Positions 49,101 to 59,078 of a stretch of 64,000 nucleotides of DNA are shown here, one piece after another. The notes beneath the pieces are model-generated. The model searched no databases. It was not told the DNA's origin and saw only the letters and a program-made list of their open reading frames with translations. Position numbers and translations under genes: made by a program. How positions within the stretch are numbered: position 1 is the first letter of the stretch; the number at the start of each line of letters is the position of its first letter. The stretch is from Polyodon spathula (lineage: Eukaryota; Chordata; Actinopteri; Acipenseriformes; Polyodontidae), in assembly GCF_017654505.1 (NCBI RefSeq), contig NC_054565.1, forward strand, positions 1,526,468-1,590,467. Direction: 5' to 3'.

Positions 49101-52100
49101 CAGGAGGGCACGGTTAGCCACAAAACCTCCAAGTAGCATCTCTCATCTACATCTCAGAATTTATTTTTGGTAGAACTAAAAAAGGAACTTGGAAATAAAA
49201 CAAGTAACATACATACCTCACCACGCCTGTAAATTCAAAATTCGAGTTATCAGTATTATTAAAAAGGGACCGCGTAATGACAAACAAACCCTCCCCCTGT
49301 ATCCTCACCATCTGATACTCTCAGTAACTCCTGCGCAATAACGTCAATATCAAGATCCAAGACAGCTGTAGAAGAGGTTCTCCAGATAGGTGAAAAAATG
49401 TGAAGTGTGACATAGGTAGGACCACCTCCACAAAACATCCCCTTCCCTGGGAAAATAAGAGAAACCTTCTAATGAGAAATATACCTATGACAGGTGTGGC
49501 AGAGTAGAGAGAGGAAAGATGTAGTCCAGGAGTTTGCTGCAGGACTACATCCCCCAGAATGCCACGGGGTGGGAGCAGAACCTTAACAAGACACTTAAAT
49601 GACACTTTTTTAGATTGACTGTGCTTTTAAATGACTGCTAACCCTTTTCTTCCAGATTCCTAACCACTTCCTGTGCTTCGGGGCAATGTTACTGTAATGT
49701 GACCATTGTGACCTCAGCTCAGGAAGTGCCTCCTGTTTTACAAACACTGAAAGATACATTATATAATCTCATGACAAATGCTTCAGCTAGAAGTCTTGCT
49801 CGGTGTCTTCAATGCCGAAATGAGTTTTGGTTCATGTTCTTATATGACTGGATGATGTGGACTCCAGTCCTGATTGATAAAGTGTGAAGGATCTCTAGCA
49901 GTCCCATGAAGAGGAATGTGCGGGTGTGTGTTGATTCTGCATGTTTTAGACATTGTATAGATGTATAACTTTGGATGGGTGTACGGGTCAGCTGCCGTTA
50001 GTAACGCTGACAGCCCTTATAAAAGTGCCCCACACTGAAAGCATTGCAAAGTGTAATAATGCACAGTGTAGGCAAGCATTGTAAAGCCCAGAGAAGTATG
50101 GTAAAGCATATGCAAAAACATGGCAAACCATGGTGAACTATGGTGACATTTAAACAACAAATACAATTGTGTTGCGCTCTTGTGTTTCAGATGTTCAGCT
50201 GCACCGTGTTGATCGACACCACTATGAAAGTGTCCTATGGGAAAGACAGCTGTGGATTCCCTCACCCCCCCTTCCTCTCCGTCAAGGAACGCGTCTGTGA
50301 GTTCACTGCTCCGAGTAGCAAGTTTATAAACTGAAGTAGTTCAGATGAGATACTGCATGGGCCCTATTTTCCACTGTGCTGTAATCCTAAGCCATAATTT
50401 GATTAAATTAGTAAGGTTAAAAGATAACACTTTACATGGTGTCCCTAATTGCTTTGTATTTACAGAGCAGTTACTTAGTAAATACACGTGTACTTACACA
50501 CAGTTACAATGTTATTATGCATAGCTACAATGTATTTCATGTTTAAATCCTTTTGCACAATACTGTATATGTAAGTGCACTATTGTATCAGAAAAGGCTT
50601 AGGGTTATATCATGCAAAAAGATTCACACATTAAGCACATTGTAGCTATGCATAATAACACTGTAATGATGTGTAAGTACACATGTATTTACTAAGTAAC
50701 TACTATGTAAATGCAAAGTAATTAGAGACACTTCTCATGCAAAGTGTTACCGGTTAAAATATGGTGCTGTATCAGCATCACCTGTAATTATAACTGTTTA
50801 ATATTTTCATTTTACTCCTAAAACACATTCATTTCCATATTGCATGCCTCTTGAGCTGACATACACAACTTAAAATGAAGAGACCTATACACAGCCTAAT
50901 AAGGGCAAGTGAGAGATCCACGGGTATGTGATACAGTAATGATCCACAGGTATGTGATACAGTAATGATCCACGGGTATGTGATACAGTAATGATCCACA
51001 GGTATGTGATACAGTAATGATCCACGGGTATGTGATACAGTAATGATCCACAACTGTAATACAGTAATGATCCACAGGTATGTGATACAGTAATGATCCA
51101 CGGCTATGTGATACAGTAATGATCCACGGGTATGTGATACAGTAATGATCCACGGGTATGTGATACAGTAATGATCCACGGGTATGTGATACAGTAATGA
51201 TCCACGGGTATGTGATACAGTAGTGATCCACGGGTATGTGATACAGTAATGATCCACGGGTATGTGATACAGTAATGATCCACGGGTATGTGATACAGTA
51301 ATGATCCACGGGTATGTGATACAGTAATGATCCACGGGTATGTGATACAGTAATGATCCACGGGTATGTGATACAGTAGTGATCCACGGGTATGTGATAC
51401 AGTAGTGATCCACGGGTATGTGATACAGTAATGATCCACGGGTATGTGATACAGTAATGATCCACGGGTATGTGATACAGTAATGATCCATGGGTATGTG
51501 ATACAGTAATGATCCATGGCTATGTGATGCAGTAACGATCCATGGCTATGTGATACAGTAGTGATCCACGGGTATGTGATACAGTAATGATCCACGGGTA
51601 TGTGATACAGTAATGATCCACGGGTATGTGATACAGTAATGATCCACGGGTATGTGATACAGTAATGATCCACGGGTATGTGATACAGTGATCATCCACG
51701 GCTATGTGATACAGTAATGATCCATAGATATGTGATACAGTAACGATGCCCCCTTTTGCTTTCTCTTTTAGTGGATACAACCACCAACTTCTTTCTGATC
51801 TTGGGGATGTTTTTCTCTGGTCTCAGCCTGCTGTATGGGGTGCTCAAGGTAAGAGCCTCCCTTTCTGAGGACAGTGATGACTTCAGGGTCCCGGACAGTC
51901 TTCAGTGTTGCACTAAAGCAGGATTGTGTCAGGTTCCTCTTCGGTGCTTTCTACGTCTTCACAAGCCACACCAGGGATGTGTTTTTTTGCGCTGATGCTG
52001 GTGAAGATCCTGCCGCAGCACTTCCCAGTTCCACTCCCCATGTCACTTCCTTCCTGTGTTACAGATAATATGACCCCCAGCTGAGCCCACAGAGAAGCAT

Positions 52101-55100
52101 AAGGCTCAAGAAGGGTTCTATACCTTGCTAGTAGAGAGGAAGGCACAGGTCCTATGAAAGCCAGCTGTGTAGTAGAGAGGAAGGCACGGGTCCTATGAGA
52201 GCCAGCTGTGTAGTAGAGAGGAAGGCACGGGTCCTATGAGAGCCAGCTGTGTAGTAGAGAGGAAGGCACGGGTCCTATGAGAGCCAGCTGTGTAGTAGAG
52301 AGGAAGGCACGGGTCCTATGCTGATGGCAGTATTATTAACTAATCAACCACTAGGAGGAGATTCAATACAAAGTAAATAAACAAGTGTTACTTATTTTAA
52401 AACTTGGAAGCTGTAGAATAAAGGGTAGGTAAACTGATTTAATAACAATAAAGGCTACAGGGATGTTGAGATAACTGGGCAGCCAGTATATTGTTCTTTT
52501 ACATTGACATTTGGAAGTCCACTTCTTTCTTTCACGACAGTATCTTAGTCGATTGCCTCTCTTCTGCAGCTACACTAATGGCCTGAGCCCCACACTAGTA
52601 GGTGTTCCACTCTTCCTTTACACAGGGAGGCGTCCGCGTGGAGGTGTGTCAGAAACCCCCTTTCACTTTTTTCCAGGAACTCCCTGGTCTCCCCTTTGTT
52701 TTAAAGGAAAGCCTACTGGGTTTGTAAAGACACTGCAGGCACTGGTTTGTAAAGACACTGCAGACACTGGTTTGTAAAGACACTGGTTTGTAAAGACACT
52801 GCAGGCACTGGTTTGTAAAGACACTGCAGACACTGGTTTGTAAAGACACTGCAGGCACTGGTTTGTAAAGACACTGGTTTGTAAAGACACTGCAGGCACT
52901 GGTTTGTAAAGACACTGCAGGTACTGGTTTGTAAAGACACTGCAGGCACTGGTTTGTAAAGACACTGGTTTGTAAAGACACTGCAGCTACTGGTTTGTAA
53001 AGACACTGCAGGCACTGGTTTGTAAAGACACTGGTTTGTAAAGACACTGCAGGCACTGGTTTGTAAAGACACTGCAGGCACTGGTTTGTAAAGACACTGC
53101 AGGCACTGGTTTGTAAAGACACTGCAGGCACTGGTTTGTAAAGACACTGCAGGCACTGGTTTGTAAAGACACTGCAGACACTGGTTTGTAAAGACACTGC
53201 AGGCACTGGTTTGTAAAGACACTGCAGACACTGGTTTGTAAAGACACTGCAGGCACTGGTTTGTAAAGACACTGGTTTGTAAAGACACTGCAGCTACTGG
53301 TTTGTAAAGACACTGCAGGTACTGGTTTGTAAAGACACTGCAGGCACTGGTTTGTAAAGACACTGGTTTGTAAAGACACTGCAGCTACTGGTTTGTAAAG
53401 ACACTGCAGGTACTGGTTTGTAAAGACACTGCAGCCACCAGTAAGAAAGCCATTCATGTGTGCAGTTCCAATTCCAAATGCTTGTCAACCTCACTACCAA
53501 AACAACCTCAACAACCCTTATTAAAGTCTACCAGAGTAAGAGCATAGCACAGTGTAGTGAAGCATAGTGAGATTATGGTAAAACACACAGAGGTATAGCA
53601 GTGCATATTACAAACCTTGTTCATCTTTGTAAATGCATAGTATAACCATGGGGAAACTGCAAAAATACCATGCAAATTTATTATCTGCACCACAATTGTG
53701 TTTCCTGTGGACTTGGCTACATTACAGTCTTATTAACTGAAAGAGTGACCACCACCAATGCTTTTAATATCTATGTTCTAGTTTGTTTTTTAGAGCTATT
53801 CAGTCTTTACATTAAAATATGTCAATATGACGAAGCGCTAGTCATCCATAAATAGATTTTTATGAAGTAAAAAGAGATTTCTATCAGTGTGTGTGTGGCT
53901 AAATTCAGAAGCTGGTAAGTGCTTTACTATCCATTCTTCCCATCTTGAATGAATCCCCACCTCCACATCCTCTCCATGCCCCTGTCCACACTGCTCCGAT
54001 CCTGGAATCCCCAAGCAGGGTCTAACATTGATCCTTTTGTGCGATAGTATTTACCTGGAAATCCTCCCTTCTGAAATAGCTTCTAGTGGAAAGTAAATTA
54101 CTGGTAACTGCCAGGCCAGCGAAAGTGAGAGCTCATTACTGAGGAAACTTGAGCTGAAAAATAAATACATAAAATGAGCTCCTGTTGCTGAGACTGCGAG
54201 AGCAAACGAAGCGTGTGAGCTGCAACGAACCCCCAGATCAGCGGCCCTGCACGGCTGAGATAGATCAGGGATGGGAACAGAGCCCCAGTGACGACTTGCA
54301 CAGACCAAAATATAAGACATGACCACAAGAGACAACACGCCGTGAAAAGTCATATGTCTGTTTCCCTTTTCAACACTCTGGTGTAATTGCTGTGATTGCT
54401 GGTAGAAATGGGACTGGAACTGGTCTTGGGACGCTGGCTGCTGTAGCTCTGGCATCACAGTTCATGTTATAACGTGATAAGTAAAGTGGATTTCATTATT
54501 TTGTATTTTTATATACATTAGCAAATTTCCAGGCTGTATTGAGTGAGAGGCTGATTGTTTTCCTCTGGTGCTGTATCGAGTGAGGGGGTGATTGTGTTCC
54601 TGTGGTGCTGTATCGAGTGAGGGGGTGACTGTGTTTCTTGTGCTGTATCGAGTGAGGGGGTGGCTGTGTTTCTGTGGTGCTGTATCGAGTGAGGGGGTGA
54701 CTGTGTTTCTGGTGCTGTATCGAGTGAGGGGGTGATTGTGTTCCTGTGGTGCTGTATCGAGTGAGGGGGTGATTGTGTTCCTGTGGTGCTGTATCGAGTG
54801 AGGGGGTGATTGTGTTCCTGTGGTGCTGTATCGAGTGAGGGGGTGACTGTGTTTCTTGTGCTGTATCGAGTGAGGGGGTGATTGTGTTCCTGTGGTGCTG
54901 TATCGAGTGAGGGGGTGATTGTGTTCCTGTGGTGCTGTATCGAGTGAGGGGGTGATTGTGTTCCTGTGGTGCTGTATCGAGTGAGGGGGTGACTGTGTTT
55001 CTGGTGCTGTATCGAGTGAGGGGGTGATTGTGTTCCTGTGGTGCTGTATCGAGTGAGGGGGTGATTGTGTTCCTCTGGTGCTGTATCGAGTGAGGGGGTG

Positions 55101-58100
55101 ATTGTGTTTCTGTGGTGCTGTATCGAGTGAGGGGGTGATTGTGTTCCTGTGGTGCTGTATCGAGTGAGGGGGTGATTGTGTTCCTGTGGTGCTGTATCGA
55201 GTGAGGGGGTGATTGTGTTCCTCTGGTGCTGTATCGAGTGAGGGGGTGATTGTGTTCCTGTGGTGCTGTATCGAGTGAGGGGGTGATTGTGTTCCTGTGG
55301 TGCTGTATCGAGTGAGGGGGTGATTGTGTTCCTGTGGTGCTGTATCGAGTGAGGGTGTGACTGTGTTTCTGGTGCTGTATCGAGTGAGGGGGTGATTGTG
55401 TTCCTGTGGTGCTGTATCGAGTGAGGGGGTGATTGTGTTCCTGTGGTGCTGTATCGAGTGAGGGGGTGATTGTGTTTCTGTGGTGCTGTATCGAGTGAGG
55501 GGGTGACTGTGTTTCTGGTGCTGTATCGAGTGAGGGGGTGATTGTGTTTCTGTGGTGCTGTATCGAGTGAGGGGGTGATTGTGTTCCTGTGGTGCTGTAT
55601 CGAGTGAGGGGGTGATTGTGTTCCTCTGGTGCTGTATCGAGTGAGGGGGTGATTGTGTTCCTGTGGTGCTGTATCGAGTGAGGGGGTGATTGTGTTCCTG
55701 TGGTGCTGTATCGAGTGAGGGGGTGATTGTGTTCCTGTGGTGCTGTATCGAGTGAGGGGGTGACTGTGTTTCTGGTGCTGTATCGAGTGAGGGGGTGATT
55801 GTGTTCCTGTGGTGCTGTATCGAGTGAGGGGGTGACTGTGTTCCTGTGGTGCTGTATCGAGTGAGGGGGTGACTGTGTTTCTGGTGCTGTATCGAGTGAG
55901 GGGGTGACTGTGTTTCTGGTGCTGTATCGAGTGAGGGGGTGACTGTGTTCCTGTGGTGCTGTATCGAGTGAGGGGGTGACTGTGTTTCTGGTGCTGTATC
56001 GAGTGAGGGGGTGACTGTGTTTCTGGTGCTGTATTGAGTGAGGGGGTGGCTGTGTTCCTCTGGTGCTGTATCGAGTGAGGGGGTGATTGTGTTCCTGTGG
56101 TGCTGTTTCGAGTGAGGGGGTGATTGTGTTCCTGTGGTGCTGTATCGAGTGAGGGGGTGACTGTGTTTCTGGTGCTGTATCGAGTGAGGGGGTGACTGTG
56201 TCTCTGGTGCTGTATTGAGTGAGGGGGTGACTGTGTTTCTCTCCCCTGCAGTACCGGGAGGGCCTGCTCATCAGCTTCCTGGTCCTGCAGAGCGCTGACA
56301 TTGTTCTGAGCGTTCTGTCTCTCTTCTACGCCCATCTGGGGCTCCCAGGGACCCTCAACTACGAAGAGCTCCTCAGGAAATGGGTGAGAGACTTGCAGAA
56401 GGAGAGACTGCACAAATTCAATTACCTTCATTATAAATTACTTATTTTCAACTGCAAGTAAATGCCTTAATATTCCTGTTGAAACTTAGTTTCCAAAGAT
56501 TGTATTTATCAAAAAAAAAAAAATAATAATAATAATACATTTTGTTGGTGGATCTGACTGTGTCTGCCTTGTTTTACCCAAGACGGCAGACCCAGGTCTC
56601 TGGTCGGTCTCTGACCATGTTCTCTCCTGCAGCTGGCGGAGTGTTACTAACCCTTCCCTCGTCTCCTTCTAGACCTACTTGAATGGTGCGCATGACCTCT
56701 CACCCCAAGATGTCAACAAGTTCATGATCATTTTCTCCACCGTCTTCATCCTGGCTCTGCTTATTAAGGTAGACCTTCCATGTCTTTGACCCTTTAAATG
56801 CAGGGCAGATTCTGTGCTTGTTCGGTGTCTTGATTTGTAGGAAGAGTTATGGTTGCATAAATCAGGGCCTTGGGTAGTGTTGTTCCCTGGGGCTCTGCAC
56901 AGCACAGAAACCAGGACCAGAGTACACAGCTGGAAATGAAGTGGAGAGACATAGGTAAGAGATACACAGACAGTGGTGACATTACAGCTTATATTGTTGA
57001 TGCTGAATCATTGGGATCTTTTAAGACCCAACTTGAAAAAGGTTTGAGATCAATCAGCAAATTGGAGCTAGACAAGCACTGATGGGCTCTCACCTGTCAT
57101 CTTTTTTACCTTCTTATGTAAATGACTTTCTTTTTTGAAGAAGACTAACGCGATTGAGGCTTGGATCTTATATTGTACATCCATAACTTTAAACACCAGA
57201 TCCCAAGATTAGTAGTGCTATAAGCAACAAACACATTAACATGAAACACACTGAGTGAATGACAGTGCAGCTGAGGTTATTGGGAAGTGTAGTTCTTGGC
57301 TAAGGGATCTTCTATCGCTGTGTCTCCTCTAGACAAAGGCAACTTCAAACTTTGTATAAGCAAATAAGCGAACCCCTTTAATGAGAAGCGCCCCCCCCTC
57401 CGTCCCGTGTGTGTTTCCAGAGATGCGCCCCCCCCCACTGTCCCGTGTGTGCTTCCAGAGATGCACCCCCCCCACTGCCCCGTGTGTGCTTCCAGAGATG
57501 CCCCCCCCCCCAGCCCTGTGTGTTCTTTCAGAGATGCCCTCACTCTCAAGCTGCTGTTTTCGTTTCTTTTATATATACATTCCAGTTATTTACCTAACAG
57601 CTTTGCAGTTGTTTTAGGCCCGATTCATGGATTTTTGGTGGGTTTGCTCTGAATAAAACGCGCGTTGATTTGTTTTTTTTTTATTTTGTGGCTGGAAGTC
57701 TCGAGAATCGAACCAAATCCAGCCCAGACCCTCAACCCCTCTCCCAGTCTGCTCAGGACTGACTCAGAGAAAGAAAGACTGTTTGAGGAATTTATTGACT
57801 TATCCCAAGGTATTTGTACAGCCCTTCAGGTATGCATACTAATTTCCATAGAGGCCCCAATACTGGACCAGAGAGCTGGAGGGAGGATTGGTTACTGAGC
57901 AATTCTGTTCTTAATATTGAATGAAATTAACAGGAATTGTATTCTCTACCCAAGTGCAATGAGGTTGCCATTCTCCCATTACTGTGTATTTTGGGATCCC
58001 AGAATAGATAATCGTCATCAAATACATCAAAAATATTTTAATGAGCAATCTTTTCCAAAAGTGCAGTGGTGCCCCAATTCTTTGCAGAGTGACTGAGAGG

Positions 58101-59046
58101 ACTGTGAAAGGGAAGCATCACTGGCAAGGCTTGTTTCTGTCCGGGAGAGAGACAGACACAACAAGTTGCAGTTTAAGCACTATTGCGCATGTTTAATCAC
58201 ACAAACACAACAAACAAATTGGCAAGGTGGCCAAAACAAAACAACAAAAATGACTGGACCATAAACTCCCCACACAGTGTACCTCCTACGGTTCTACTCA
58301 CCTACACACCAACACCAAACAAACAGATCGTTCCCTTTTTATACACCTGTGGCTGGAGCCTAATTAATCATTAATCATTCAATGATAGCCCCAGCCACAT
58401 TCCCACGTGTTCTGTCAGGGAGGAATTGAACCCCTCCCTGCCATCCCACTATTCCCCACACACAGCCACACATCTACACTAGCAGCGTTCCACCTGCCAC
58501 AAGGACATTTGCTTTTCATTGTGCCCCAGAAGATGGGTTCTGGCAAGGGTGACAGACTGCCAAGACTGGCATCTCAATTCGGTCCTAAACAGTTAATTGC
58601 CTAAAAAAAACATCTCTGGGGAAAATGGGGAAGAGGGGAGAGAAGAGGAGGGTTTTGTCACATGCTACCAAACATCCCTCTTTTGTAGGGCATCACACCC
58701 ACCCATCAATGTAACAGTAAAGTGCACACAACCAATCAGTGGTACACAGGTGGACATCACAATTCTATGGCCCACAGTGCAACAGAACTTAATATCTGTC
58801 ACCTGCTAACTGGTAGGAGACCATTTACTAAAGTTATTCACAAGCCTTTAAGGGCCCATGCCAGGCTGGTAAAGCACTGCACAGTCCATCCTGTTCTTAG
58901 TGCCGTTCTGTTCAGCTGCTTGGCAGATTTTGTTCCACATCCAAATCGACTTGGACTCCATGCGGGGCTCCTGGGCAGGCAAGGTGACAAGCAGATGGGA
59001 AGGAGGCAGAGAGGCAGGGAGGAAAGCAGTCAGGGAGTGAGGGAGG

Positions 59047-59078
<32 letters not shown>

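Noticed and set aside
54496..56431. Minus-strand ORFs of 601 and 637 codons
   Set aside because: Tandem-repeat artefact that also runs antisense through laptm5 exon 4. No promoter or conserved domain.
57400..57540. Alternative laptm5 exons after repeated TTCCAG strings
   Set aside because: The open frames are only C-rich repeat, have no conserved residues and would disrupt the TM4-tail reading frame.
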